Assembly: GCA_963764675.1 (NCBI GenBank)
Contig: CAVXTQ010000007.1
Coordinates: forward strand, 620,001 to 684,000
DNA length: 64,000 nucleotides
Origin: Acidiferrum sp963764675
Lineage (GTDB): Bacteria; Acidobacteriota; Terriglobia; Acidiferrales; UBA7541
Direction of reading: 5' to 3'
A program made the translations under genes and the position numbers. Below, in pieces: positions 40,608-50,570 of this stretch (within the stretch, counting starts at the first letter, position 1; every line of letters begins with the position of its first letter). A model generated the notes under the pieces. It saw only the letters and a list, made by a program, of their open reading frames with translations, had not been told where the DNA came from and searched no databases.

Positions 40608-41930
40608 ATGGAAGGTCTGCGGACGCGCGGCACGCGACTTGCAGAAGCGCCGCCGCAGCGCTTGCGGCGCCGCCTGGCGCTGCTGCTGGCGGTGCTGGGC
40701 CCGGGGCTGATCACCTCGAACGTGGACAACGATGCCGGGGGAATTTCGACCTATTCGCTGGCCGGGGCGCAGTACGGCTACGCGCTGTTGTGGTCGCTGA
40801 TCCCCATGACCATCGCGCTGTACGTCACCGAAGAGATGTGCGCGCGCATGGCCGTGGTGACGGGCAAGGGGCTTTCCGACCTGATTCGCGAGGAGTTCGG
40901 ATTTCGGCCGACGTTCTTCGTGATGGTAGCGGGTTTTTTTGTGGATTTGGCGAACGTGGTGGCGGAGTTCGCCGGCGTGGCCGCGGCGATGCAGATCTTT
41001 CGGCGTCAGCAAGTACATCGCGGTGCCCATCGCGGCGTTCTGGTGTGGGTCTTGGTGTTGCGCGGAACGTACCGGCAGGTGGAAGAAGATCTTCCTGGCG
41101 GCTGTGCGACGTTTTATCTGGCCTACGTGTTTTCGGCAATTTTGGCGAAGCCCGGACTGGCTGGAGGCGGCGCGGCATACGGTGATTCCGAATCTGCAGT
41201 TCAACTCGCGGCTATCTGCTCATGCTGACGGCGCTGGTCGGCACGACGATCGCGCCGTGGCAATTCTTCTACCTGCAGGCGGGGTTCGTGGAAAAGAAGC
41301 GTGTCGGCCGCGGCAGTATCCGCAGGCGCGCTGCCGACGTGATCGATCGGCAGCGTGAGCTGCATGGTGATCGTCTTCTTCATCATCGTGTGCACGGCGG
41401 CGACGCTCTACGCTTCCGGCCATCGCAACATCGCCGACGCGGCGGAAGCGGCGCGGGCGCTGGTGCCGCTGGCGGGGAAGTGGGCGGGCGCTGCTGTTTG
41501 CGTTCGGGCTGTTGAACGCGTCGCTTTTCGCGGCGTCGATTCTGCCGCTTTCGACGGCGCACGTGATTTGCGAGGGGCTGGGATTCGAGGCGGGCATCGA
41601 CACAAGTTCCGCGAGGCGCCGATTTTCTACTGGCTGTATACCGTGCTGATCGTGGTGGGTGCGGGAATCGATTCTGCTGCCGAATGCGCCGCTGTGGAGG
41701 ATCCTGATGTTTTCGCAGGTGGGCAACGGCATCTGGCTGCCGGTCGTGGTGATTTTCATATGCTGCTGATCAACCGGCGAGATTTGATGGGCGAGTACGT
41801 CAACACGCCTGACGTTCAACGTGGTGGCCTGGGTGACCAGCGATTGCCATGATCGGCTTGACGCTGGTGTTGTCCTACACCGCGATTTTCCAGAGCAGCT
41901 CGCCGTCGCCCTGACGCACGGGACGATGCC
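40608..41930 (+). pseudogene. NRAMP-family metal-ion transporter gene with many frameshifts
   Basis: Intact for about 125 codons (GPGLITSNVDNDAGGISTYS is the DPGN-region motif; then a long helix series). From about 41000 to 41930 the NRAMP sequence continues but hops between frames at least ten times, each after one-base gains or losses. Segments such as LTALVGTTIAPWQFFYLQAG, SCMVIVFFIIVCTAATLYAS and LMFSQVGNGIWLPVVVIF are recognisable. The protein would import Mn/Fe/Mg-type divalent metals. Either truly decayed or a local sequence-quality problem. Confidence 0.75.
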
Positions 41931-42019
41931 AGACTGGACACTACGGGATTGCGCCGCGCACGAACCGTATGTTAACTTTGCGGCGTAAAGGGGATTCCCT
42001 CAGGATCACCGCTTTGCCG

Positions 42020-42847
42020 ATGAAATCTCATACCACGCTGCAAGTTGCTACGCCGGGAGCGCTAGGCTCGGTAACCGCGGAAGAAGCCGATCTGCTGGCA
42101 AAGCTGGATCTGGCGCGGCTCCCGCGGCATGTCGCCGTGATCATGGATGGTAACGGGCGCTGGGCCCAGCGCAAGCACCTGCCCCGGGTGGCGGGTCACC
42201 GCGTCGGCACTCAAACCGCTCGCACGACCATTGAGACGTGCGCGCGGCTGAAGATCGAAGCCCTGACCCTGTATGCCTTTTCGGCGGAGAACTGGCGGCG
42301 TCCAAAGACCGAAACCGACTTTTTGATGCAGCTCTTGCGAGAGTACTTGCGTACGGAAATGCCGCTGATTCAGCGCAACGACATCCGGATGCGATTCCTG
42401 GGGCGATCGCGAGAACTGCCCGCCGGCGTGCAGCAAGACATGCAGAACGCGGAGGAGAAGACCGCTGGGAATGGCGGCATGGTACTGTGCTTGGCCTTGA
42501 ATTATGGCGGGCGGGCCGAGATTGTGGATGCGACCAACGCGGTCCTGGCCGAGCGGAGCGCGCAGGGAAGCGGCGCACCGATCACCGAAGAAGAGCTTTC
42601 GCGTCGCCTGTATACGACGGGGTTACCCGATCCGGACCTGATGATTCGGACGAGCGGTGAAATGCGGGTAAGCAACTTCCTGTTGTGGCAGATCGCATAC
42701 GCCGAGATTTTCGTCACGGAAACGTTGTGGCCGGACTTCAACCGCGCCCGGCTGCTCGAATCTTTCGTGGAATTTCAAAAGCGCGAGCGGCGCTACGGCG
42801 GCATCGGCGAGGGTGGCGAATTGCCTGCACGTGTGGCCGGAGAATGA
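42020..42847 (+). CDS. uppS: Isoprenyl transferase (undecaprenyl diphosphate synthase)
   Basis: This 275-residue cis-prenyltransferase makes the C55 carrier lipid for peptidoglycan and LPS. Motifs are HVAVIMDGNGRWAQ (catalytic Asp), RVAGHRVGTQTART, TLYAFSAENWRRP, the LALNYGGRAEI box, and DLMIRTSGEMRVSNFLLWQ. ATG 42020 is preferred over one 17 codons earlier. First of an envelope/isoprenoid run with cdsA, dxr and rseP, as in many bacteria. Confidence 0.95.
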   Translation: MKSHTTLQVATPGALGSVTAEEADLLAKLDLARLPRHVAVIMDGNGRWAQRKHLPRVAGHRVGTQTARTTIETCARLKIEALTLYAFSAENWRRPKTETDFLMQLLREYLRTEMPLIQRNDIRMRFLGRSRELPAGVQQDMQNAEEKTAGNGGMVLCLALNYGGRAEIVDATNAVLAERSAQGSGAPITEEELSRRLYTTGLPDPDLMIRTSGEMRVSNFLLWQIAYAEIFVTETLWPDFNRARLLESFVEFQKRERRYGGIGEGGELPARVAGE

Positions 42848-42950
42848 GTGCCGGATTCCTTGCTTGACCCTGTCTCCTGCGACCTTTCGTGATTTCTTTC
42901 CCCCGATATGATGAGATGGAGCTAGCCGTGTGCCGGGGGACCTCTCTCTT

Positions 42951-43826
42951 ATGACGTGGAAGCGGGTGGCAACAGCCGCAGTGCTGATTCCGTTTGTGGT
43001 TGGCTTGGTGATGTGGGCATCGACGGCGGGAGTAGCACTGGCCGTGGCGCTGGTTACGGTGCTGGCGCTGTTTGAATATTTCTCACTGGGCGATGCGATC
43101 GGGCACCGCGCCTATCGCTATTGGACGGCCACGTGTGCGTTGGTGCTGATTTATGTGCAGTGGATTGCGGCGATCGAGCCCACGTACCAATTGGCTGGCG
43201 GGTTAGCCTTGCACCGCGAGATCGGGCGATTTGCCAGCGGGCTTGCTGGCGTCCAGGGCGTATTTTTTCTTTTCGTGCTCGGCATCACGGCGCTGACGTT
43301 GTGGACCAAAAGGCCGCTGGTGGAAGCCTTGCCCGCTGCGGGTATCAGCGCCAGTGGGTTGCTTCTCGTTGCGTTTCCCTTGAGCTTTTCCGTACGCCTC
43401 CACGGATTGGGCGAGGAAGGGCCGTGGCTGCTGCTTTTCGCGCTGGTGATTACTTGGGTCGGCGACACGGTCGCGTATTTTGTCGGCCGCGCGATCGGGA
43501 AGCATCCTCTGGCGCCGCATCTGAGCCCCAAGAAAACGTGGGAAGGTACCGTGGCGAGTTTTGCAGGAACACTGCTGGTAGGAGTACTGCTCACGCGATG
43601 GATCAACGTGCCGCTCGTGCACCTGGCAGGCATGGCCGGCGCCGCGAACATCGCGGGACAGGCTGGCGATTTGCTGGAATCCGCGTACAAGCGCAGTGCT
43701 GGAGTGAAAGACTCGGGTGGCCTGCTGCCGGGGCACGGTGGCGTCTTGGACCGCATCGACGCGCTGATTTTGGCGATCCCGGTTGTCTGGTATTATTGGA
43801 CGTTAGTTTACTCGCCTGGAAATTGA
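42951..43826 (+). CDS. cdsA: Phosphatidate cytidylyltransferase
   Basis: This 291-residue membrane protein with about eight helices makes CDP-diacylglycerol from phosphatidate and CTP. The family signature at the C-terminus is split over LSPKKTWEGTVASF and SGGLLPGHGGVLDRIDAL. It may start at ATG 42951 or at GTG 42930 seven codons earlier; both have a plausible ribosome site. Confidence 0.93.
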   Translation: MTWKRVATAAVLIPFVVGLVMWASTAGVALAVALVTVLALFEYFSLGDAIGHRAYRYWTATCALVLIYVQWIAAIEPTYQLAGGLALHREIGRFASGLAGVQGVFFLFVLGITALTLWTKRPLVEALPAAGISASGLLLVAFPLSFSVRLHGLGEEGPWLLLFALVITWVGDTVAYFVGRAIGKHPLAPHLSPKKTWEGTVASFAGTLLVGVLLTRWINVPLVHLAGMAGAANIAGQAGDLLESAYKRSAGVKDSGGLLPGHGGVLDRIDALILAIPVVWYYWTLVYSPGN

Positions 43827-43871
43827 CCCGGTGCATCTCTCTGTTGTGAGAAAACCAGAAAGAACGGCTGC

Positions 43872-45074
43872 GTGACGCGTTCCTTCACCAAACTAGCCAT
43901 TTTGGGCTCGACGGGCTCGATTGGCAGGCAATGCCTGTCGGTCGTCGAGGCGTTTCCGGAACGCTTTGCCGTCGTGGCGCTGGCCGCGGGCTCCAACTTG
44001 GACGAACTAGAAGGCCAAATCGAGCGGCATCGGCCGGAAGTCGTGTCGGTGGGCGACGCGGCGAAAGCGGACGAACTCGCCGGACGGCTGAAGTCGAAGG
44101 GTATCTCACCGATGCCTGCGATTCATCATGGACGCGAGGGCATGCTAGCCGTGGGGACGCATGCAGCAGCGGACATCGTTGTTTCGGCGGCCGTAGGCGT
44201 GGTGGGACTAGAAGCGACGTACGAAGCCGTCAAGCTGGGCAAAAGCGTGGCGCTGTCGAACAAAGAGGTGCTGGTCGCGGCCGGAGAACTGGTGATGGCT
44301 GCCGCGGTGAAATCGGGCCGCGAATTGCTTCCAGTCGATAGCGAGCACAACGCGGTCCATCAGTGTATGCGGGGTGGCGAGCGTGGCGAGGTGCGACGCC
44401 TGGTGCTGACGGCGTCCGGCGGGCCGTTTCGCAAGACTCCGCTGGTGGCAATGAAGAGCGTCACGCCAGAGCAAGCCCTGGCGCACCCGAACTGGCGCAT
44501 GGGCAACCGCATCACCATCGATTCGGCGACGATGATGAACAAGGGTTTTGAAGTAATCGAAGCGCGCTGGCTCTTCGGAATGCGGCCTGATCAGATCGAC
44601 GTAGTGATTCACCCGCAGTCGACGATTCACTCGATGGTCGAATTTGTAGATGGTTCTGTTTTGGCACAACTCGGGCCAACTGACATGCGCATGCCCATCC
44701 AATATGCGTTAACCTATCCCGAGCGCGTGGCATCCAACCAGGTAGCCCTGGATTGGACGAAGCTCCGCCGCCTGGACTTTGCCAGGGTTTCCACGAGGCG
44801 GTTTCCGTGTTTACGGCTGGCAAGAGAAGCGATGAAGAAGGGTGGCGCGTTGCCTTGTGCCTTGAACGCCGCGGACGAAGTGGCAGTTGCGGCATTTCTA
44901 GAGCGGCGGCTGCCGTTCTCGGGGATTGCGGAAGTAATTGAGAGAGTGCTGGGACGCACGCCGCGTATGCGCTTTGAGAAAATGGACGACGTGCTCACAG
45001 CGGACGCGGAAGCGCGTCGAATGGCAAGGGAAGAAGTGGACAGGATGGCGATGACCGCCGCGGCGGCGTCGTAA
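43872..45074 (+). CDS. dxr: 1-deoxy-D-xylulose 5-phosphate reductoisomerase
   Basis: This 400-residue MEP-pathway enzyme forms MEP from DXP with NADPH. N-terminal dinucleotide loop LGSTGSIGRQ; SNKEVLVAAGELV; metal and substrate sites in PVDSEHNAVHQC and LTASGGPFR; HPNWRMGNRITIDSATMMNKGFEVIEA spans the catalytic loop. GTG start. It supplies isoprenoid precursors used by UppS. Confidence 0.96.
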   Translation: MTRSFTKLAILGSTGSIGRQCLSVVEAFPERFAVVALAAGSNLDELEGQIERHRPEVVSVGDAAKADELAGRLKSKGISPMPAIHHGREGMLAVGTHAAADIVVSAAVGVVGLEATYEAVKLGKSVALSNKEVLVAAGELVMAAAVKSGRELLPVDSEHNAVHQCMRGGERGEVRRLVLTASGGPFRKTPLVAMKSVTPEQALAHPNWRMGNRITIDSATMMNKGFEVIEARWLFGMRPDQIDVVIHPQSTIHSMVEFVDGSVLAQLGPTDMRMPIQYALTYPERVASNQVALDWTKLRRLDFARVSTRRFPCLRLAREAMKKGGALPCALNAADEVAVAAFLERRLPFSGIAEVIERVLGRTPRMRFEKMDDVLTADAEARRMAREEVDRMAMTAAAAS

Positions 45075-45134
45075 AAATCGTCACGTAGGATCCCGGAGAA
45101 ACCGGGATCGACACAGAAGGGAAGCTCGAATCGT

Positions 45135-46481
45135 ATGGCTTTGGATTTGTTATTCGGCGTTGCTCTTGTACTCGGTGTGCTGATTTTGGTGCACGAGTGG
45201 GGGCACTTCATCGTGGCGCGGCTGTTTGCCGTGCGCGTGGATGTGTTCTCGATCGGTTTTGGACCCCGCTTGTTTGGCTGGAAGAGCGGCGCGACCGACT
45301 ATCGAGTGAGCGCGCTGCCGCTGGGCGGCTACGTGCGCATGGCAGGGCAGGATCCAACGGAGATTGATTCCTCGAAAGTCGCATCTGAGCCGACGGGCGC
45401 GCCGGATGAGTTGATGAGCAAGCCGCGTTGGCAGCGGGCTCTTATCTCGCTGGCGGGTCCAGTCGTGAATCTGATTTTCCCGGTGCTCTTGCTGACGGGA
45501 TTCTATGCCATAAAAGGCGAGCCGTATCCCCCGTATCTCGATCTGCCCGTGCAGGTCGTTGCGTTGCCGGCGAACGCCCCGGCCGGACCCGATGCTCTGC
45601 AAGTTGGCGACAAGCTTGCGTCGATCGGCGGAGCGCAAAACCCGACCTGGGAGCAAGCGGAAAAAGTCCTTCGAACTGCGGCACCCGGAGCCTCGATTCC
45701 ATTGGAAGTAGAAAACAACGGCGCCCGACGCAAGCTAAATTTGACGGCGCCTGCAAAAGACAGCGAACAAGCCGCACAAATCCTCGGGTATGCGCCGATT
45801 CCGCCGATCATTGATGACGTCAGCACCGGAGCGCCGGCAGAGCGAGCGGGCTTGACTGCGGGTGACAAGGTTCTCGCCGTGAATGGCCAAGATGTCCAGT
45901 GGTGGGGGCAGTTCGTGACCAAGATGCGGGCAACAAACGGAAGCCCGGTCACGCTCAAGATCGCCCGGCAAAACCAGGTCATTCAAATCAACGTCACCCC
46001 GGAAAAGACGACGCTCCCGCAAGGCGAGACCGTCTACCTGATCGGCGTCGGCCCCAAGGAAACGTATCGCCCGATGCCTTTCACGCAGTCGGTCGTTTTG
46101 GCGAGCGAAAAGACCTATGAAACGGTGGAAGACACCCTCGGCGTCGTGGGCAGGCTTTTCAGCGGGCGGGTCTCGGTGAGGCAGTTGCAGAGCGTCGTGG
46201 GAATATCGCGCGCCGCAGGTCAAGCGGTGCACAAGGGCCCATCGGCAGTGCTTTCGTTGATGGTGCTCATCAGCGTGAACCTGGGAATTCTAAATCTCTT
46301 GCCGATTCCGATTCTGGACGGCGGCAACATTCTGCTGCTGGCGATCGAAGGCGGTTTGCGCCGGGACCTCAGCATGGCGTTCAAAGAGCGCTTCGTCCAG
46401 GTTGGGCTCGTGTTCCTCTTGGTGCTCTTCGCCATCGTTATGTACAATGACGTCGTGCGGTTGTTGCCAACTCACTCCTAG
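45135..46481 (+). CDS. rseP: Site-2 protease, RseP-like zinc metalloprotease
   Basis: This 448-residue intramembrane protease has zinc motif HEWGH in the first helix (about residue 22), two central PDZ domains (about 130-320; VSTGAPAERAGLTAGDKVLAVNG), and the C-terminal NLLPIPILDGG motif supplying the third ligand. It cuts anti-sigma factors or signal-peptide remnants in the membrane. Position after dxr is conserved in bacteria. Confidence 0.95.
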   Translation: MALDLLFGVALVLGVLILVHEWGHFIVARLFAVRVDVFSIGFGPRLFGWKSGATDYRVSALPLGGYVRMAGQDPTEIDSSKVASEPTGAPDELMSKPRWQRALISLAGPVVNLIFPVLLLTGFYAIKGEPYPPYLDLPVQVVALPANAPAGPDALQVGDKLASIGGAQNPTWEQAEKVLRTAAPGASIPLEVENNGARRKLNLTAPAKDSEQAAQILGYAPIPPIIDDVSTGAPAERAGLTAGDKVLAVNGQDVQWWGQFVTKMRATNGSPVTLKIARQNQVIQINVTPEKTTLPQGETVYLIGVGPKETYRPMPFTQSVVLASEKTYETVEDTLGVVGRLFSGRVSVRQLQSVVGISRAAGQAVHKGPSAVLSLMVLISVNLGILNLLPIPILDGGNILLLAIEGGLRRDLSMAFKERFVQVGLVFLLVLFAIVMYNDVVRLLPTHS

Positions 46482-46514
46482 CTCGCTGCGCGCCGCACGT
46501 TCGGAGAGCGAAGT

Positions 46515-47006
46515 ATGGCTGCGTCATCACACCGGGTTTCCACCGGCGAGCGCCTAAATACCGCGGAAACTACAGGCAGGTTGCAGCAGACGCTTGGCGC
46601 CAAGGGCATCCGCCTGACCAGGCAGCGACGCGTGATCTTGCAGGTGATGGACGACGCCGAGCAGCACCTGGACGTCGATCAGATCCTGGAGCGCGCACAG
46701 AAGATCGACTCGGACGTGCATCTGGTTACCGTATATCGCACCATCGACCTGCTGAAGAAGCACGGCCTGATTGACGAGTTGGATTTGCTACACCTGCGCG
46801 GCGACCGCCACTACTACGAAACACACGGCCCGCGCGACCATATTCACGTTGCCTGCCTTCGCTGTGGCAAAGTCCGCGAGTTCGAGAGCCGCCTCTATGA
46901 GCAGTTGAAAGAGCAGATCGCGCGGGACTTTCACATGAAGGTGACGGTGTCGCGCACCGAAGTCGGCGGCTATTGCGCCGAATGCCTCGCTAAGGCCGCG
47001 GAATAG
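46515..47006 (+). CDS. Fur-family metal-dependent transcriptional regulator
   Basis: The protein has 163 residues: winged helix (RLTRQRRVILQVMDDAEQHLDVDQIL ... TVYRTIDLLKKHGLID) then a dimerisation domain with the HDHIH-type ligand cluster (GPRDHIHVACLRCGKVREFE) and CAECL at the end, a CxxC pair for structural zinc. Could be Fur, PerR or Zur. It regulates metal or peroxide genes; the broken NRAMP operon nearby would be one candidate target. Confidence 0.92.
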   Translation: MAASSHRVSTGERLNTAETTGRLQQTLGAKGIRLTRQRRVILQVMDDAEQHLDVDQILERAQKIDSDVHLVTVYRTIDLLKKHGLIDELDLLHLRGDRHYYETHGPRDHIHVACLRCGKVREFESRLYEQLKEQIARDFHMKVTVSRTEVGGYCAECLAKAAE

Positions 47007-47076
47007 TTCTCGCTCGCGATCATCGACAGTCGAGTGGAGTGACGGGTTGCCGTGCCGCCAGTGGCTGGCGTTTTCT

Positions 47077-48912
47077 TCAGGCGGGCTGGCGGACCGAACG
47101 GAACCGCCGCAGGCGCGAGAAGAATCGGTTCGCACTGCGAATGTCTCGAGCGATTTGTGCGCGCAGTTCGTCGGCGCCGCTGAATTTCTTCTCTTCGCGC
47201 AGGCGCTTCCAGAATTGTACTTCGACGCGCTGCGGCGCGATTTCTCCGGAAAAATCGAGCAAATGCGTTTCGACGATAAGCGCCGCTCCGCTGAAGGTCG
47301 GGCGCATGCCAACGTTAGTGACCGAGCGGCGGCTCTTCGTTTCGCCCTCAAGCAGGGTTCGTGTCACATACACACCGCGCGCGGGAAGAAGTTCCTGCTC
47401 GGGAGCCAAATTCAGCGTTGGAAACGTGAAGCGCCGGCCCGTGCCCGTTCCGCTGACAACTTCGCCTGTGAGGGCGAACGGGCGTCCGAGGAGTAACGAA
47501 GCATGCGTTACCTCGCCAGCCGTAATTTCGCGCCGAATCGCAGTGCTGGAGACGATCTCTCCCCGGTAGAACACCGGAGGAGTGATCACCACTTCAAAGC
47601 CGAGCCGCATGCCGAGCTCGCGCAGGAGTTTTACGTCGCCCGCCCCACGGTGACCGAAATGGAAGTTTTCTCCCACCAGTACCGCGCGCACGCGAAGCCC
47701 TCGCACCAGAATCTCGACGACGAAATCTTCGGGCGAGAGGCGCGCGAGGTCCATCGTGAAAGGCAACACCACCGCGCTTTCAATGCCCAAGGCTCCGAAT
47801 CGCTCCACACGCTGCGCATTCGTCGACAGCCGGGGTGGCGCAGTCTCTGGCCGCAGGACCTTGAGCGGCGGCGGGTCGAATGTAAGCGCGGTCGCTACAT
47901 CCTTGGTCTCCTGTGCACGGCGCGCGGCGGCGCGCAAGATCGCCTGGTGTCCCAGGTGGATACCGTCGAAGTTACCGATGGCCAAGACGCTGCCTCGATC
48001 AGTTTGTGCGTAGTGCGAAGCCCATGCTTCCGCGGTCGTGAACACTGAGACAGCGCCAGCTTGGTTCGCGCTGCGCGCCGAGGCGCCAAAAGACCGGGGG
48101 ACCGGTGCACCTTGGTGGGCATCAACGTGCACATCCAGCTCCAGTCCATCGTAGGCCAAAGCGACATGATGTAGGCCGAGCTTCCGCAGACGCTCGGTCG
48201 TATCCGCGTGAGGCAAATCATGCGCGATGTGCGTGAACCACGCGCGCCGCGGCTTCAGCCGGTCAATTAATGCCAGAGCCTGCTCGACGGTCTGGTGCAT
48301 CGGATGCGGAATGTCCCGGAGCGCGTCGATGATCAGTTCGTCCAGCCCTTCGAGCAAGGGAACCGATGATTCAGGCAGCTCACTGAAGTCCGTCAGATAC
48401 GCGGCACGGCCAAAGCGATAGCCCAGCACCTCGAGTTCCCCATGAAGCAGTGGAACCGGCACGAACGGCACGCCCATCAGCTCGAACGGACCCTTTATCA
48501 CGTTTAGGGTGACGCTCGGAATAGTGCTTAATGTTGGTCTTTCGTCGAAAACATACGAGAACGCGCGGCGGATGATCTCGAATGTTTCTTGATTGCCATA
48601 CACCGGCAGCGCGGTCTTCTGGCGCAGATTGAAGGGGCGAATATCGTCGAAGCCGAGAATATGATCCGCGTGGCCGTGGGTAAGCAGAATGGCGTCCAGA
48701 CGGTCGAGGCCCACGCGCAGCGCCTGTTGGCGAAAATCCGGCGTCGTGTCGATAACGACCTGCTGGCCCTCACGGGAAAGAAGCAAGGAAGGCCGCAAGC
48801 GATTGTCGTGGGGGTCTTTGGAGCTGCACACGCTGCAGTGGCAGCCGAGAGAAGGCACGCCCATCGACGTGCCGGAGCCGAGAACCGTAACCTTGATAGG
48901 AGCCAAAGGCAT
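47077..48912 (-). CDS. ribF: Fusion of MBL-fold hydrolase (PhnP-like) with riboflavin kinase/FAD synthetase
   Basis: This 611-residue protein has two parts in one uninterrupted frame. Residues 1-265 are a metallo-beta-lactamase-fold hydrolase: C24-H-C26-x2-C29 zinc knuckle, metal motif TH79GH81AD83H84, then H158 and H228-type ligands. Residues about 305-605 are RibF: GNFDGIHLGHQAIL (adenylyltransferase HIGH-like loop at 313), LVGENFHFGHRGAGD, SSTAIRREI, and kinase domain TGRRFTFPTLNL and GVYVTRT. RibF makes FMN and FAD. The two domains are normally separate genes. Confidence 0.92.
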   Translation of the reverse strand: MPLAPIKVTVLGSGTSMGVPSLGCHCSVCSSKDPHDNRLRPSLLLSREGQQVVIDTTPDFRQQALRVGLDRLDAILLTHGHADHILGFDDIRPFNLRQKTALPVYGNQETFEIIRRAFSYVFDERPTLSTIPSVTLNVIKGPFELMGVPFVPVPLLHGELEVLGYRFGRAAYLTDFSELPESSVPLLEGLDELIIDALRDIPHPMHQTVEQALALIDRLKPRRAWFTHIAHDLPHADTTERLRKLGLHHVALAYDGLELDVHVDAHQGAPVPRSFGASARSANQAGAVSVFTTAEAWASHYAQTDRGSVLAIGNFDGIHLGHQAILRAAARRAQETKDVATALTFDPPPLKVLRPETAPPRLSTNAQRVERFGALGIESAVVLPFTMDLARLSPEDFVVEILVRGLRVRAVLVGENFHFGHRGAGDVKLLRELGMRLGFEVVITPPVFYRGEIVSSTAIRREITAGEVTHASLLLGRPFALTGEVVSGTGTGRRFTFPTLNLAPEQELLPARGVYVTRTLLEGETKSRRSVTNVGMRPTFSGAALIVETHLLDFSGEIAPQRVEVQFWKRLREEKKFSGADELRAQIARDIRSANRFFSRLRRFRSVRQPA

Positions 48913-48969
48913 GATGCAATCGAATCGTGCAGGTGTCGCGCGGGAGCCGCACGGAACGCGCAGACCTAG

Positions 48970-49509
48970 TTACGGCCGCGTCTTCGCTTTGGCCTGAGTG
49001 GCTTGCGCTGCGACCGCCTGGTTGATCTCTAGATACGTCATCTTCAGCTTGCCCAGGAGATCGAGAAGCAGGCTGTCCTCTTCGGGCGCGAGGTTTCCGA
49101 GGGTCTTCTCGCGCAGCGCGTCGAGCATGTCGATGAATTCGCGCGCCGCCTCTGGATCGATCACCGGTTGGCCCGTGCGCGGATCGGCATACGCGCCCAA
49201 AACCATCGCCGCATTGCTGCCGAGCATACGCACCAAATTTTCAAACGCCGGCAATCGCTCGGGCGCGTCCTCGGCAGGCTCTGGCACGCTGGTCGCCGCT
49301 TCGGCGGCCGGCGGAGTTGGCGGGCGAGCGGCCGCTTCGCGCCTAGCCTCGCGTTCCTCTTCTTCGACCACGTCTTTGCGCAACTCGCCCTCGGCCGTAA
49401 ACGGGCGGCGGTCAATTACGCGAAAGCTTTCTTCCTGCTTATGTTCGGGCTGCTTGTGATCGGGCAAGTTACAATCCTCGATAATTTGTGTTCTCCTGAA
49501 GTCTAGCAT
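48970..49509 (-). CDS. DUF1844 domain protein
   Basis: The protein has up to 179 residues. It opens with a charged, low-complexity region (EESFRVIDRRPF, then E/R/A-rich). The DUF1844 domain spans about 90-165 (FENLVRMLGSNAAMVLGAYADP ... MLDALREKTLGNLAPEEDSLL). Function unknown; common in Acidobacteriota and other phyla. The start is uncertain, since the EESFRV motif usually lies near the N-terminus and a TTG at 49467 is in frame. Confidence 0.85.
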   Translation of the reverse strand: MLDFRRTQIIEDCNLPDHKQPEHKQEESFRVIDRRPFTAEGELRKDVVEEEEREARREAAARPPTPPAAEAATSVPEPAEDAPERLPAFENLVRMLGSNAAMVLGAYADPRTGQPVIDPEAAREFIDMLDALREKTLGNLAPEEDSLLLDLLGKLKMTYLEINQAVAAQATQAKAKTRP

Positions 49510-49640
49510 CGCCTCTCATCTTTGGGTAGCGCAGCGGTTTGTTATAGGGACGCTGGACGGATGTGCTTGTCAAACAAGCATGTGCGCCGTAAAGTGATGC
49601 GTTTTGTTAGACTCGCTCTCGACGTTTTTGTGGAAGGGAA

Positions 49641-50570
49641 ATGGCTTCGCGCAAAAAACCACACGGAAAATCCAAACGCCGCCCTGCATCCGCACGAAGA
49701 GCCGCCAAGCAAGCTCCCGTATCCGCCGGCGACTGGTTCGAGAAACTCGTGGCTTTGCAAGCGCGTCTGCGCGCTCCCAACGGCTGTCCCTGGGATCGCG
49801 AACAGACTCACGCGACGCTCCGGACGTATCTGATTGAAGAGGCCTACGAAGTCCTGGATGCGCTCGAAAGTGGCGACGACGGCAGGTTCGCCGAAGAGAT
49901 GGGCGATCTTCTGCTCCAGGTGGTGTTTCATTCTCAGATCGCTGCCGAGGAAGGCCGCTTCAGCGTCGCCGACGTCATCCGCGAAGTGCACGAAAAGATG
50001 GTTCGCCGCCACCCGCACGTTTTCGGAAACGAACGCGCCAAAGACGCTGCCGAAGTGCTGAAGAATTGGCATCAGATCAAAGCTCAAGAACGCCAATCGA
50101 AGAGTCCGGACGGCGTGTCTCCGGTCGAGAACAAGACGCCGGAGTCTGCACTGGACGGAGTTCCTCGCACGTTGCCAGCGACCCTCGAAGGTCTGCAGCT
50201 AACGAAAAAGGCCGCGCGCACCGGCTTTGACTGGGACAATGCCGCGGGAATCCTCGACAAGATGCGCGAAGAGGTCGCCGAACTTGAGGGCGCGCTCGAC
50301 GGGAAAGTGGATGCGAAAGTCGAAGAAGAGCTTGGCGATCTGTTCTTTGCCGCCGTGAACCTGGCGCGCTTTCTGCATATCGCTCCCGAGATCGCGCTAA
50401 AGAGCGCCAACGCGAAATTTGTGCGCCGATTCCACGAGATGGAACGCCTCGCCCAGGCGACCGGGCGCAAGTTCGAGGATGTACCGCGAGCAGAGAAGGA
50501 GTCGCTCTGGGACTCCGCGAAGAGGGGTGAGCAATCCCTCGCGACACGAAAAGCAGGGCGCGCCCGATGA
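49641..50570 (+). CDS. mazG: Nucleoside triphosphate pyrophosphohydrolase
   Basis: This 309-residue protein removes pyrophosphate from (d)NTPs, including non-canonical ones. Two MazG domains are visible, with the CPWDREQTHATLRTYLIEE motif and EExxE-type Mg sites (EEAYEVLDALE; EMGDLLLQVVFHSQIA; second, ELGDLFFAAVNLARFL). A basic N-terminal extension of about 30 residues precedes the first domain. Overlaps the next gene by ATGA. Confidence 0.95.
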   Translation: MASRKKPHGKSKRRPASARRAAKQAPVSAGDWFEKLVALQARLRAPNGCPWDREQTHATLRTYLIEEAYEVLDALESGDDGRFAEEMGDLLLQVVFHSQIAAEEGRFSVADVIREVHEKMVRRHPHVFGNERAKDAAEVLKNWHQIKAQERQSKSPDGVSPVENKTPESALDGVPRTLPATLEGLQLTKKAARTGFDWDNAAGILDKMREEVAELEGALDGKVDAKVEEELGDLFFAAVNLARFLHIAPEIALKSANAKFVRRFHEMERLAQATGRKFEDVPRAEKESLWDSAKRGEQSLATRKAGRAR

